Below, in pieces: positions 1-12,509 of a stretch of DNA of 64,000 bases. This stretch comes from Metallumcola ferriviriculae (GTDB lineage Bacteria; Bacillota; JADQBR01), in contig NZ_CP121694.1 in the NCBI RefSeq assembly GCF_035573695.1, positions 3,170,001-3,234,000 on the forward strand, in the 5' to 3' direction. Below the pieces are notes generated by a model that did no database searches, was not told the DNA's origin, and saw only the letters and a list, made by a program, of their open reading frames with translations. Positions within the stretch are counted from its first letter, which is position 1; each line of letters starts with the position of its first letter. A program made the translations under genes and the position numbers.

Positions 1-2978
<2,978 letters not shown>

Positions 2979-3204
2979 AATTATCTTAAGCTCATTTGAG
3001 CTTAATTATCTTAACTTGAAGTTCTCTCCGGCTCCTCTTTGCTTTATTTTCTTACAAAAAGGGTCCGCTTAAATCTTTTGCCTCGGTACTTCAAACGCTT
3101 ATCACGCTTGGTTGCCGCTGCTTTAAAATTTAGGCTTTAAAACTTTCTTTCCGCTGTTCAGTTTTCAAAGACCTCTCTCGCCGCCGCTTTCGGCGACAAA
3201 TACT

Positions 3205-3233
3205 ATCTTATCATATTTCTTCCCGCGTTTCAA
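3205..3233 (-). promoter_or_regulatory. rrn promoter, proximal (TTGAAA-17-TAAGAT)
   Basis: Read on the minus strand, TTGAAA (3228-3233) and TAAGAT (3205-3210) are separated by 17 bp. This is the promoter nearest the 16S gene. The ~225-nt leader between it and 16S contains no open frame and probably holds processing and antitermination sites. Confidence 0.6.
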
Positions 3234-3292
3234 CTGATATTTTCTACCTCGTCTCTCCGCTTCTTCCGCCGCCTCTAAAAGCGACAAAATCT

Positions 3293-3321
3293 ATCCTATC
3301 ATCTCTCGCCTTACTTTACAA
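3293..3321 (-). promoter_or_regulatory. rrn promoter, middle (TTGTAA-17-TAGGAT)
   Basis: On the minus strand TTGTAA (3316-3321) and TAGGAT (3293-3298) are 17 bp apart. The sequence just downstream of the -10 (GATAGATTTTGTCGC) nearly repeats that of the proximal promoter (GATAGTATTTGTCGC), which suggests a duplicated promoter cassette. Confidence 0.6.
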
Positions 3322-3382
3322 CTGGTAGTTTTTGGTCAGTTGCTCTGTTGCGAGAAGGTCACTTGTAGAAGCGACGCTTTGA

Positions 3383-3412
3383 AATATAGCATATTTTATT
3401 AGTCGTTGTCAA
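3383..3412 (-). promoter_or_regulatory. rrn promoter, distal (TTGACA-18-TATATT)
   Basis: On the minus strand a perfect -35 TTGACA (3407-3412) and a good -10 TATATT (3383-3388) are 18 bp apart, upstream of the other two rrn promoters. It is the strongest match of the three to the sigma-A consensus. Confidence 0.7.
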
Positions 3413-3566
3413 GTAAAGCCCTGAATTTATTTCAATGATCGTCATAAATACTGTTTCCCTAATTATATATTGCAATTTTAGTAGAAAATATACAAATCCG
3501 GGTGAAAATTTCCCCGGATTTATTTAATCACATTTAGTTTATAGATAACTCCCTATTAAAACTTGA

Positions 3567-4256
3567 TTATCTGTCAGAAATACCAAATAACGAACTGTCC
3601 TTGCCCAAATCTAACTTTAAGTAAGTCTCCGGCACATCACCAACGATTACAGTATCAGCAACGGGCACCTGTGCATTTACCGTTATTTCAGAGTTTAATA
3701 AGGGTATGATCACGCGTATATCACTGCTCACATTTAAATATATTTTATGCCGAGTCTGGTTAATACCGGCGTCTTCAAATTTATCCTGCACCTTGACCTC
3801 CACCGTACCAACAGGAAGCAGCCACAGATTTATACTCGGCCCGTAATTTGCTAACAGGTTACTGCCGGTTATCTGCCCTATCGGTATTTGGATTTTTTGG
3901 TTGCGTAACTTTTTTAACTCCTCTTGTATTTTTAAAGTAGCCTTGGTGTTGATCTTATTTAACTGCAGCAGGTTTTGCTGCATATATAATATGTTGCCTT
4001 TTTCGTCTTTTTCGATATGCACTAGTTTAGCATAGTCCATGTCTTCAACGACAGCAGACAATATTGCTTCATTTATAGCCTCAGTTGCCCGCCAATTAGC
4101 CTCTGCTTCGGCAAAGGCTGTTATGGTGGGAGCAAGTAAGAATTCCAATATAAAAAACGCAGCAAGCAAGGATGCTAAAAAAATCACTAACCAACGAGGC
4201 TTCCTTGGCCTATGGTTGCGTTTACGCTTGATGCTCACTTTTCTCCGCCCGAGCAT
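3567..4256 (-). CDS. yunB: Sporulation protein YunB
   Basis: The 229-aa protein matches the YunB family, made under the mother-cell sporulation programme in Bacillus and needed for normal sporulation by an unknown mechanism. Seen: a basic N-terminus, one membrane segment at about residues 20-45, then a soluble domain with the family signature LLANYGPSINLWLLPVGTVE near residue 138 and GINQTRHKIYL. ATG at 4256 is preferred because AGGTGA sits 6 nt upstream; a TTG two codons earlier would overlap that site. It is followed by ~500 bp of rrn promoter and leader. It is the only sporulation gene in this part of the window. Confidence 0.9.
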   Translation of the reverse strand: MLGRRKVSIKRKRNHRPRKPRWLVIFLASLLAAFFILEFLLAPTITAFAEAEANWRATEAINEAILSAVVEDMDYAKLVHIEKDEKGNILYMQQNLLQLNKINTKATLKIQEELKKLRNQKIQIPIGQITGSNLLANYGPSINLWLLPVGTVEVKVQDKFEDAGINQTRHKIYLNVSSDIRVIIPLLNSEITVNAQVPVADTVIVGDVPETYLKLDLGKDSSLFGISDR

Positions 4257-4335
4257 GCACAATCACCTCTCAACTGTAATATATGTAGAAAGTGTTGAAA
4301 GGTGAATAGTTTCTGTTAGTCAATGCCTTTTTTAC

Positions 4336-4382
4336 AAAAAGTCAACTCATGCGTCACATGGTACTACAGTCGTTGACTTTTT
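4336..4382. terminator. Bidirectional terminator between yunB and tyrS
   Basis: AAAAAGTCAAC at 4336-4346 pairs with GTTGACTTTTT at 4372-4382, giving an 11-bp stem with A/T tracts on both sides. It lies just after the tyrS stop. Confidence 0.65.
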
Positions 4383-4420
4383 AAATGATTAGTTTTTCTG
4401 CCTAATCGTTCAAGCCAATA

Positions 4421-5641
4421 TTAAGCCAGGCGTAATCGGGCGAAGCGGCGCTTACCCACACGCAGCACCATGCCATCTGCAACCTTCAACTGGTAATCCA
4501 CGTCCTCAATCTTTTCGTCATCCACTTTCACTGCGCCCTGCTTAAGCATCCGGCGAGCTTCACTGGTGCTGGATGTAAGGTCACAATACACTATAAGCTT
4601 AGGCAGCAAAATCTCTCCGTCTTCCAAAACTTCTGAAGTTATCTGCACTTCAGGCATATCATCAGGGAGGTCCCCTTTTTGAAACACTTTTTCGAACTCT
4701 TCCTGAGCCTGATCTGCTGCCTCTTCACCGTAATACTGTTTGACTAGCTGCCAAGCTAACTGCATTTTATAATTTCTGGGATTGGCTCCCTGCTCCATAT
4801 CATCTTTAATTCTTTCAATGTCTTCAAGCGACACTGAAGTAACCAATTCAAAGTATCTGACAATCAAATCATCCGTCAAAGACATAGTTTTACCGTAAAT
4901 TTCTTTGGGAGCTTCATTAATACCTATGTAGTTACCCAAGCTCTTACTCATCTTTTGCACACCATCTAATCCTTCAAGGATAGGCATGGTAAGCGCCACT
5001 TGGGGCTCTTGTCCGTATTCTTTCTGTAATGTTCGGCCCATGAGCAGGTTGAATTTCTGGTCGGTCCCCCCTAGCTCTACATCTGCCTCTAAAGCAATAG
5101 AATCATACCCCTGCATTAATGGATAAAAAAACTCATGAATGCTGATGGGCCGGTTTGATTTATATCGTTTGGAAAAGTCATCTCGTTCCAGCATCCTGGC
5201 TACAGTTATCTTAGCCGATAGCTCGATGATATCCTGAAACTTCAGTGCTGCCAACCATTCGCTGTTAAAAACCACTCTGGTTTTTTCCGGGTCAAGCACC
5301 TTGAAAATCTGTTCCTTGTAAGTTTCCGCGTTAGCAAGCACTTCTTGCTCAGTAAGCTGTTTACGAGTATCAGATTTGCCGGTAGGGTCACCAATTCGGC
5401 CGGTAAAATCCCCAATAATAATAATCACCTGGTGCCCCAAGTCCTGAAATTGGCGCAGTTTCTGCAATACCACAGTGTGCCCCAAGTGGATATCCGGAGC
5501 AGTGGGATCCAAACCCAATTTAACCTTTAAAGGTTTGTTAGCGCTAATTGCCTTTTCCAATTTTTTCGTTAACTCTTCTTCCGGAATGATTTCCTCCACA
5601 CCGCGTTTTAGCACCGCCAGCTGTGTCTGCGCATCCTTCAT
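4421..5641 (-). CDS. tyrS: Tyrosyl-tRNA synthetase
   Basis: The 406-aa class I aminoacyl-tRNA synthetase charges tRNA-Tyr with tyrosine in the cytoplasm. Seen: the HIGH-like ATP motif HLGHT near residue 52, the tyrosine-binding GGTDQKFN region around 190-200, the KMSKS loop at about 230, and a C-terminal S4-type RNA-binding domain ([26 protein letters not shown] onward, from ~345). Length matches the TyrZ-like branch of the family. It is monocistronic behind a tyrosine T-box leader at 5691-5895. Confidence 0.97.
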   Translation of the reverse strand: MKDAQTQLAVLKRGVEEIIPEEELTKKLEKAISANKPLKVKLGLDPTAPDIHLGHTVVLQKLRQFQDLGHQVIIIIGDFTGRIGDPTGKSDTRKQLTEQEVLANAETYKEQIFKVLDPEKTRVVFNSEWLAALKFQDIIELSAKITVARMLERDDFSKRYKSNRPISIHEFFYPLMQGYDSIALEADVELGGTDQKFNLLMGRTLQKEYGQEPQVALTMPILEGLDGVQKMSKSLGNYIGINEAPKEIYGKTMSLTDDLIVRYFELVTSVSLEDIERIKDDMEQGANPRNYKMQLAWQLVKQYYGEEAADQAQEEFEKVFQKGDLPDDMPEVQITSEVLEDGEILLPKLIVYCDLTSSTSEARRMLKQGAVKVDDEKIEDVDYQLKVADGMVLRVGKRRFARLRLA

Positions 5642-5690
5642 GAATTACCAGCTCCTTTACAAATAGTTTCCCATAAACTCATAAAAATAC

Positions 5691-5895
5691 AAAAAACACT
5701 TGTCCACTTTAGGGACGAAGTGTTCCGCGGTACCACCCTAATTGCTGCCATAGGCAGCCACTTTCCACCCGTTAAGGGGGGCCACCCTGTAAGCTCCGAG
5801 TGTAATTTCACCTAAAACCTTGACCGGTTTGCAGCAACCACCGGCTCTCTGAATTCAAGATTTTTAGGGTATTGTACCCATCTCCTCACTTACTC
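5691..5895 (-). promoter_or_regulatory. T-box leader (Tyr) of tyrS
   Basis: The minus strand carries the T-box core AGGGTGGTACCGCGGAA (about 5725-5741) and then a terminator hairpin (ACACTTCGTCC...GGACAAGTGT plus T run, 5691-5724). The upstream stem I has a TAC codon at 5802-5804, followed by a purine, in the expected specifier position, consistent with sensing uncharged tRNA-Tyr. Transcription continues into tyrS when the antiterminator forms. Confidence 0.93.
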
Positions 5896-5900
5896 ACGAT

Positions 5901-5930
5901 ATTTTATCACGACTAAAGCTGGAAGTTCAA
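5901..5930 (-). promoter_or_regulatory. tyrS promoter (TTGAAC-18-TAAAAT)
   Basis: On the minus strand TTGAAC (5925-5930) and TAAAAT (5901-5906) are 18 bp apart, positioned so that transcription starts just before the T-box stem I. Confidence 0.55.
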
Positions 5931-5963
5931 GCAGTTTTTGTCGTTTTACTAGGAAATCCTTTG

Positions 5964-5972
5964 TGTTATAAT
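5964..5972 (+). promoter_or_regulatory. Extended -10 promoter of the PBP gene
   Basis: TGTTATAAT (5964-5972) is a perfect extended -10 element (TGn plus TATAAT). There is no good -35. A strong AAGGAGG ribosome site follows, 7 nt before the ATG at 6016. Confidence 0.55.
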
Positions 5973-6015
5973 GTTTGGGAAGTGATGTGAGAAATTCCTT
6001 TCAAGGAGGCCGCTC

Positions 6016-8847
6016 ATGGCTAAAAAGACAAAAAAGCAAAAACGTAAACTTAATATATTTAGAGTCTTCGTGCTGGTGTTTTTGTTGGTTACCTTTATTG
6101 TAGGTGGTGCCGGTGTTGGGTTCGTAATGGGAGTTATTCGTAATCTTCCCGATTACAAACCTCAAGAAGGACCCGATTGGAATTTAACCACCTTCGTATT
6201 CGATAGTCAGGCTGCTAAAGTTGCCGAACTTCACGGCAGTGAAAATCGTGTCCCCGTCAATTTCGAGCGAATTCCCCAAGATTTAAAGGATGCCTTTGTA
6301 GCGATTGAAGATAATGCCTTCTATGACCACTTTGGTGTCAACCCAATGGCCATAGCCAGAGCTTTATGGGTCAATATGCAGAAGGGTTATAAAGCCCAGG
6401 GCGGCAGCACCATTACCCAACAATTAGCTAAAAACGCCTTTCTCAAGAACCCGAAAAAAACATACAAAAGGAAAATACAAGAAGCTCTCTTAGCTATCCA
6501 ACTAGAAAGAACTTATACTAAAGATGAAATTTTTAATTTTTATTTAAATACTATTTATTTTGGTCACGGTGCTAATGGCGTACAAGCTGCCGCCCAAACC
6601 TATTTCGGTAAAAACATTGAGGATCTAACTTTGGCTGAAAGTGCACTGTTGGCAGGTGTTGCTAACGTTCCCGGCCGGTATTCTCCCTTTATCAACATGG
6701 AGGAAGCAAAAAACCGCCGCGCCATCGTGCTCAACGAAATGGTTGAACTTGATATGATTAGTAACCAGGACTCAGAGCAAGCCAAAAAAGAACCAATTAA
6801 GCTGGCTGATTTACAACAAAAAAGAACTTATAAGTATCCTTATTTTATGGACCACGTCATTGCTGAAGCAGAACGTCTGCTTAAAGAGAATGGTGTGGAA
6901 GAAATGCAGCTTTATACCGGCGGTTTAAAAATATATACTACTTTAAATACTGATATCCAAGAAAAAATCGAGGAAGTATACAAAAACCGGGATAATTTCC
7001 CGCAAGTGAATACCGAAGAGCCGGTACAAAGTGCCATGGCACTTGTCGACCCCCATACCGGCGCTGTTCAAGGCCTAATAGGCGGGCGGGAACATGTAAC
7101 TAAAAGAGGACTTAATAGAGCAACACAGCTTAAGCGTCAGCCTGGCTCTTCCATTAAACCCGTAGCAGTATATGCACCGGCTTTGGAAAGTGGTCTTTCC
7201 CCGGCGACCGTTGTTGACGATGTCCCGGTAAGCTATCCAATTCCCAATCAGGAAAACTACGAACCAGGAAATTATGACGGTCGTTACCGTGGTTTAATAA
7301 CCATGCGTGAAGCGGTGCGGTGGTCCGTAAACATTCCTGCTGTCAAATTCCTAGATCAAATTGGTGTAACGACCGGCTACGACTTTGCCAAAGATCTTGG
7401 CCTACCGCTTTTAAAAACTGACCGAAATCTCAGCTTGGCACTGGGTGGTTTAACTAAAGGCGTATCGCCTTTAGATATGGCCTCTGCCTATGGCGCATTT
7501 GCCAACAAAGGAGTATATATAAAGCCTTACGCAATTACAATGATTACTGACAGCGATGGAAATGTCCTGGTGGAAAATAAGCCGCAGAAGCGCATTGCCA
7601 TGTCTGAGTCAACTGCATACTTAATGAGCAATATCTTAACAACTGTAGTTAAAGATGCCCAAGGCCGGACAGGTACCGGATGGCGAGCTGCTATCCCCGG
7701 TTGGCCGGTAGCGGGTAAGACCGGTACCACTCAATTGACCGGCAGTGAATTTAGAAATGTCGCCGGCAACAAAGATGCCTGGTTCGCCGGCTTCACTCCA
7801 GAGCTGGCCGCAGTAGTATGGCTGGGTTATGATGTGACCGATAAGGACCATTATCTCAAGCAGGTTTACGGCGGAAAATATCCGGCATTGATTTGGAAAG
7901 CTGTAATGGAAGCTGCCTTGAAGGATGTCGAACCCAAACCATTTGAAAAACCGGGAAACATTATTCAGGTTGCGGTAGATAGTAAATCCGGCCTTTTACC
8001 CAGCGAATTAACCCCGGACAAATTTATCCGGACAGAACTGTTTGCCAGAGGAACAGAACCGCAGAAAGTATCTGATACTTGGGTGGAAGCGGAAGTCTGT
8101 GCCGAATCCGGCAAACTGCCCTCGCCGTTTTGTCCTGATGTTATAACAGGAGTATTCCTCAAACGGCCCATTCCATACACCGGTAATAAGAAAGTAGAGG
8201 ATGCTGAGTTACAGGTGCCCACTGAAGTGTGCGATGTGCACACTAATTCCACAACGGTTTTACTGAGCACCTGTGATGACCCGCGCCACGAAGGTAAAAT
8301 GGTATTGGCTAATATTCCTGCTCCGGGGCAGGAAGGGGGTTGCCCTGAAGAACTTATAGTCCAACGAGTATTTTCCCCGGGGACCGCTCCTAACAACTAC
8401 TGTGATATACCGGAACATCAGTTATCCGGTTCAGCGGTCGGTCGACCTCGCCCGGTACCCGGAAACAACGATACCTATCCCGGTAGGGCGGATGATAATA
8501 GCCAAGGTAAGGAAAACGATCAACCGACACAAGTACCACCTGCAGAACCAACACTCTTTGGCAGTAGTGCCAAAAGTGAAGACGCCCCAAACGGAGTAAA
8601 CGTCTCATTGGAATGGAAGGTGGAATCAGATGAAATTTCTGCCGGCCAAGACGTGGTATATTCCATTGAACGGTGGACCGACTCCAGCAGTAACAAATAT
8701 AACATCGCTCTTACCACGGAAACTAATTGGATTGATGAAAAAGTGTCTTCGTCAGATGTATATTATTACCGCGTGACTACGATTGATGTAAATACTAGTC
8801 TTACTTCAAAATCAAACATCATTAAAATACATGTGCAAAATAACTAG
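6016..8847 (+). CDS. Class A penicillin-binding protein (PBP1A-type)
   Basis: The 943-aa bifunctional murein synthase polymerises lipid II and cross-links peptides at the outer membrane face. In order: a lysine-rich cytoplasmic start, a membrane anchor at ~15-40, a GT51 transglycosylase domain (EDNAFYDHFG at ~97, GGSTITQQLAKN at ~129), then a transpeptidase domain with SSIK at ~378, SVN at ~437 and KTGT at ~568. The tail from ~690 is Cys-containing and Pro/Gly-rich and ends in a fibronectin type III-like module (~850-935). It is a stand-alone plus-strand gene between divergent tyrS and a terminator. Confidence 0.95.
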   Translation: MAKKTKKQKRKLNIFRVFVLVFLLVTFIVGGAGVGFVMGVIRNLPDYKPQEGPDWNLTTFVFDSQAAKVAELHGSENRVPVNFERIPQDLKDAFVAIEDNAFYDHFGVNPMAIARALWVNMQKGYKAQGGSTITQQLAKNAFLKNPKKTYKRKIQEALLAIQLERTYTKDEIFNFYLNTIYFGHGANGVQAAAQTYFGKNIEDLTLAESALLAGVANVPGRYSPFINMEEAKNRRAIVLNEMVELDMISNQDSEQAKKEPIKLADLQQKRTYKYPYFMDHVIAEAERLLKENGVEEMQLYTGGLKIYTTLNTDIQEKIEEVYKNRDNFPQVNTEEPVQSAMALVDPHTGAVQGLIGGREHVTKRGLNRATQLKRQPGSSIKPVAVYAPALESGLSPATVVDDVPVSYPIPNQENYEPGNYDGRYRGLITMREAVRWSVNIPAVKFLDQIGVTTGYDFAKDLGLPLLKTDRNLSLALGGLTKGVSPLDMASAYGAFANKGVYIKPYAITMITDSDGNVLVENKPQKRIAMSESTAYLMSNILTTVVKDAQGRTGTGWRAAIPGWPVAGKTGTTQLTGSEFRNVAGNKDAWFAGFTPELAAVVWLGYDVTDKDHYLKQVYGGKYPALIWKAVMEAALKDVEPKPFEKPGNIIQVAVDSKSGLLPSELTPDKFIRTELFARGTEPQKVSDTWVEAEVCAESGKLPSPFCPDVITGVFLKRPIPYTGNKKVEDAELQVPTEVCDVHTNSTTVLLSTCDDPRHEGKMVLANIPAPGQEGGCPEELIVQRVFSPGTAPNNYCDIPEHQLSGSAVGRPRPVPGNNDTYPGRADDNSQGKENDQPTQVPPAEPTLFGSSAKSEDAPNGVNVSLEWKVESDEISAGQDVVYSIERWTDSSSNKYNIALTTETNWIDEKVSSSDVYYYRVTTIDVNTSLTSKSNIIKIHVQNN

Positions 8848-8848
8848 T

Positions 8849-8884
8849 CTAAAAAACACCCAACATTGTTGGGTGTTTTTTAGA
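8849..8884 (+). terminator. Terminator of the PBP gene
   Basis: TCTAAAAAACACCCAAC pairs perfectly with GTTGGGTGTTTTTTAGA around a 3-nt loop directly after the stop codon. The stem is symmetric, so it may also stop transcription arriving from the minus strand. Confidence 0.9.
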
Positions 8885-8985
8885 CCAAGCAGCCACGTCA
8901 TTGCCTAGTCAGAAAGTATAAGTTCTGGGAGACATAAGTTCAACTAGGCTTCCGCCTACGTCCCAAAGACTTGCACTTGGGGGAT

Positions 8986-9924
8986 TTAATTATCGGCGTC
9001 ATTAAGCGTTTCCTGGATAAGAATTCGCCGACCGTTAGCAGTATTCAGCCATACTGGTCCTTTAATCCCGGTATCGGTGATACTACCAATGGCATGAGCC
9101 CCAGCACTTGGGGGATATTCTGATAGCAGTTCAATGACATCCGTCGCGCAATCCCCACCAACTACCAGAAGTAATAAATTGTCACACGCTAAATTAAACG
9201 GGTCAGTTTGAAACCCCTTTAAACCGGCAAAGTTTTGGCGGCAAACTTCCGCCCGCGGCTCAACCAAGCTGATTTCGGCGGGCACCCGTGCTGCTATTTC
9301 GCTTACTGCACCAGCTATCCCCCTTCGTCTCGGCATGCAGATGAGGCGTACCCCGCCTAGTGTTAAAACTTCCTGAATCACATCAGTAAAAACTTCAGGC
9401 CCTGAACTATCAACCAATGTACTATCCTCCGCGAACCTGCTGCAGAGAATAAGAATATCACCCCGTTTAACACGATCACTTCCCAAAGTCAACTCCGCTG
9501 GCAAAAAACCAATGCCTGCGGTGGAAACAAAAATACCATCCATGTCGTTATTTTTTTCAGTGGTGGCAGTTATCAGCACATTTTCCCGGGCTGCCACTTT
9601 TTTAAAAGCTGCCAGCAACTTTTCCAAGAAACCTTGGGAAGTTCCCTTTGATGCTACCACGGACAAATTTAACGCCATAGGGAGAGCGCCGGTAACTGCA
9701 ATGCTGTTTAAAATTCCACATGCAACCTGATGACCAAAATCCCCCGCAGAAAGATTATCTCCACCGCTCCGCGCCGTTTCTGTCTGAAAAACCAGTTTCC
9801 CCCCGGCAACACTAAATAAATCCGGTCTAGTTAGACCATGTATATCCTGCCTGTGAAAAGGGTCAAACAACATATTATTATGTACTGACTCCATCGTACC
9901 CGCTTCCTCTTCAAATCCACCCAC
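8986..9924 (-). CDS. AIR synthase/HypE-like protein lacking the C-terminal Cys
   Basis: The 312-aa protein has the two-domain PurM/HypE fold. The N-terminal half carries the ATP-binding features seen in HypE (SGGDNLSAGDFGHQVACGILNSIAVTGALP), and the C-terminal half has PRRRGIAGAVSEIA and a glycine-rich end. HypE makes the thiocyanate ligand of [NiFe] hydrogenases on a C-terminal cysteine (PRIC-type tail). This protein ends NDADN, and no hyp genes are nearby, so it is probably a paralogue of unknown substrate. The GTG start has GGGAGG 9 nt upstream; ATG at 9894 is an alternative. It is downstream of mutS2 on the same strand but separated from it by a hairpin. Confidence 0.65.
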   Translation of the reverse strand: MGGFEEEAGTMESVHNNMLFDPFHRQDIHGLTRPDLFSVAGGKLVFQTETARSGGDNLSAGDFGHQVACGILNSIAVTGALPMALNLSVVASKGTSQGFLEKLLAAFKKVAARENVLITATTEKNNDMDGIFVSTAGIGFLPAELTLGSDRVKRGDILILCSRFAEDSTLVDSSGPEVFTDVIQEVLTLGGVRLICMPRRRGIAGAVSEIAARVPAEISLVEPRAEVCRQNFAGLKGFQTDPFNLACDNLLLLVVGGDCATDVIELLSEYPPSAGAHAIGSITDTGIKGPVWLNTANGRRILIQETLNDADN

Positions 9925-10033
9925 TTTGGCTGCCTCCCACCAAGATAGTTAATCTTACGCAGTTGTCTTCATGCGCACTATTTAATATCTCCATGCGGCC
10001 GCTTATTAATAACAAATCAGATAGAAAACTTCT

Positions 10034-10060
10034 AAGGCCCGGAGATAAATCCCGGGCCTT
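10034..10060 (-). terminator. Hairpin after mutS2
   Basis: AAGGCCCGG and CCCGGGCCTT form a GC-rich stem ~45 bp after the mutS2 stop. The following T content is modest, so termination may be partial. Confidence 0.55.
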
Positions 10061-10104
10061 AATGCGGCATCTGACACGCAGGGGTTGATTTTAAAGTTCT
10101 GCGA

Positions 10105-12474
10105 TTAGCGGTTTAGTTTTACTTCGGTGGCGCCGCTGCCACCTTGACGCGCGTCCGCCAAAAAGAACTCCGCTACTTGAGGATGATTTTTAAGCAGCCC
10201 CTTTAATGCACTACGCAAGGCACCGGTACCTTTACCGTGGATCAAACGTACCTGATTGAGACCGGCTAAAACCGCATCATCCAGATATTTATCCACCCTT
10301 TCCTTTGCTTCGTCAGCCATCAGGCCTCTTAAGTCCAATTCAGGGGCAATGTGGAAACTTTTATCGGACACCAGCTTAACAACGCCGTCCCTATTTTGCT
10401 GACCTTGTTCAGAGGTCTCCAACAGCCGAATTTCTGACTTTTTTACTTTAATCTTCATGATACCTGCCTGAATCTGTACTTCATCCTGATTGTCAGGCCC
10501 TTCTATTATAAAGCCATTTTGTGCGAGTTTCGGAATATGCACTTCCATACCAGGTGAAATCTGTTTTGGTGCCTTACCAGGTGTCTTGAATCGGTATTTT
10601 TCCTTTTGTTCTTCCAGTTCTCGTTCCCGCTCGGCTAGGCCCTTACGCGCCTTTTGCGCCGCTTCAACATTAGCCTGCTCCATCTGCCTGCTGAATTGTT
10701 CCCTAATTTTTTTCAACATATCATCTGCTTCTTTATTTGCTTCCTTAATTATCTGTGCAGCCTCATCGTGGGCATCACGCATAATCCTGGTCTGTTGATT
10801 GTCCCATTCCAACTCTTTCTCCTTAAGTTGGGATCGGGCAGCAGCTAAATGTCTGCGAATACTTTCCGCTTCCTGTCTTTCCTTGGCGCTGGCCTTTTGG
10901 TTTTCTTCCAACCCTTGAATAAGGTCAGCCACTTTTACCTCTTCACCTGTGAGAAACTGTCTGGCTCGACCAACCAAGTCTTCCGGCAGCCCTAACCGGG
11001 ATGCAATTTCAAATGCATTGCTACCGCCGGGCACACCAATCATCAAACGATATGTTGGCCTAAGGGTCTTTACGTCAAACTCTACTGAAGCATTCTCTAC
11101 CCCGTCGGTGCTATAAGCATATGCCTTTAATTCGCTGTAATGGGTGGTAGCCACAGTCTTAACTCCCCGCTGATGGAGATACTCTAAAATTGACATGGCC
11201 AAAGCGGACCCTTCGGTAGGATCGGTACCGGCCCCCAATTCATCTAACAATACCAAGCTCCGTCCACCCGCCTGCCCTACTATATCAATGATATTTGTCA
11301 TATGAGAAGAAAAGGTGCTGAGAGACTGTTCAATACTTTGCTCATCGCCAATGTCCGCAAAAATATTTTGGAAAATTGAAATTTCAGTACCATCCTGGGC
11401 AGGCAGGTGTAAACCGCACTGGGCCATTAAGACAAATAATCCCACCGTCTTAAGAGTGACGGTTTTCCCCCCGGTATTTGGTCCGGTTATAACCAAAGTG
11501 TCAAAATCAAAGCCAAGGTTTATTGTTACCGGTACAACTTTCCCTTCTATTAAGGGGTGTCGACCCAGAATTATATGCACCTTTCCTTGGTTGTTAAGAC
11601 CCGGGGCACCTCCATCCATCAGTTCGCTGAGACGCCCTTTAGCAAATATCAAGTCCAAACACGCCGCAGCTTCCTGAGAAACGTTTAATTCGGCAGCAAA
11701 GGTAGCTACTCGTTCGGTAAGCCGACGTAGTATGTCCTCTACTTCCTTCTGCTCAGCTGCTTCTGTCTGACGCAGCTGATTATTAATCTCAACCACCGAC
11801 ATGGGCTCCACAAATAAGGTCGCCCCACTGGCAGACTGATCATGTACTAGGCCGGGGAACTGGGGTTTGTATTCTTGTTTTACGGGTACTACATAACGTC
11901 CATTTCTAATGGTCACTATGGGGTCCTGCAGTAGTTTTTGCGTACCCGGCGAACGAATTATTTCGTTAAGCTTATCTTTGACACGGGCCTGATATGTTCT
12001 CGCTTTCTGGCGTAGACTATACAATCTTTCTGAAGCCCTGTCCGCTACTTCACCTTCATCAGTAATACTTTTTGCAAGAATACTTGCCAGAGTGCTAATA
12101 GGCACAATCTGCTGGGCCAGGTCTTTTATTAAAGGTAAATCTTGTTCTAATGCCAAACAAAACTCCCGTAAGCGTTTGGTGCCGCGCAAAAAGTCGCCAA
12201 CCGCGAGCAGGTCCTCCGCCGGTAACACAGCCCCTTTCTGACAGCGCTGCAGTGCAGTGCGGATATCTTTAATTCCTCCAAACGGTGCAGCACCTTTAAG
12301 CCGCAAGATATCTCGAGCCTCACTGGTCTCGGTAATTCGCTTTTTCACCAGAGTCAAATTCTCCGCAGGTTTTACCGCCGCAGCCAATTCTTTACCATAA
12401 TTGGTGGCACAACATTGGGCCAGTTTTGCCATGATTTTATCCAATTCAAGTTTCTTTATAGTTCGGTCGTTCAT
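10105..12474 (-). CDS. mutS2: Endonuclease MutS2
   Basis: The 789-aa MutS-family ATPase lacks the mismatch-recognition domain. The family suppresses recombination and, in Bacillus, rescues collided ribosomes. Seen: a clamp region, Walker A GPNTGGKT near residue 328, Walker B LVLLDELGAGTDP near 406, a long charged coiled coil (~510-630) and a C-terminal Smr nuclease domain (ELDLRGLMADEA, then LIHGKGTGALR; residues ~710-789). ATG at 12474 is preferred over the one at 12483 because GGAG is then 8 nt away. The U32 peptidase gene lies 27 bp or so upstream on the same strand. Confidence 0.95.
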   Translation of the reverse strand: MNDRTIKKLELDKIMAKLAQCCATNYGKELAAAVKPAENLTLVKKRITETSEARDILRLKGAAPFGGIKDIRTALQRCQKGAVLPAEDLLAVGDFLRGTKRLREFCLALEQDLPLIKDLAQQIVPISTLASILAKSITDEGEVADRASERLYSLRQKARTYQARVKDKLNEIIRSPGTQKLLQDPIVTIRNGRYVVPVKQEYKPQFPGLVHDQSASGATLFVEPMSVVEINNQLRQTEAAEQKEVEDILRRLTERVATFAAELNVSQEAAACLDLIFAKGRLSELMDGGAPGLNNQGKVHIILGRHPLIEGKVVPVTINLGFDFDTLVITGPNTGGKTVTLKTVGLFVLMAQCGLHLPAQDGTEISIFQNIFADIGDEQSIEQSLSTFSSHMTNIIDIVGQAGGRSLVLLDELGAGTDPTEGSALAMSILEYLHQRGVKTVATTHYSELKAYAYSTDGVENASVEFDVKTLRPTYRLMIGVPGGSNAFEIASRLGLPEDLVGRARQFLTGEEVKVADLIQGLEENQKASAKERQEAESIRRHLAAARSQLKEKELEWDNQQTRIMRDAHDEAAQIIKEANKEADDMLKKIREQFSRQMEQANVEAAQKARKGLAERERELEEQKEKYRFKTPGKAPKQISPGMEVHIPKLAQNGFIIEGPDNQDEVQIQAGIMKIKVKKSEIRLLETSEQGQQNRDGVVKLVSDKSFHIAPELDLRGLMADEAKERVDKYLDDAVLAGLNQVRLIHGKGTGALRSALKGLLKNHPQVAEFFLADARQGGSGATEVKLNR

Positions 12475-12509
12475 AACATTCACTCCAAGTTTTCATATCG
12501 CCGGCACAA

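Noticed and set aside
8886-8985. Possible small gene between the PBP terminator and the HypE-like gene
   Set aside because: No frame with a start, ribosome site and plausible length on either strand.
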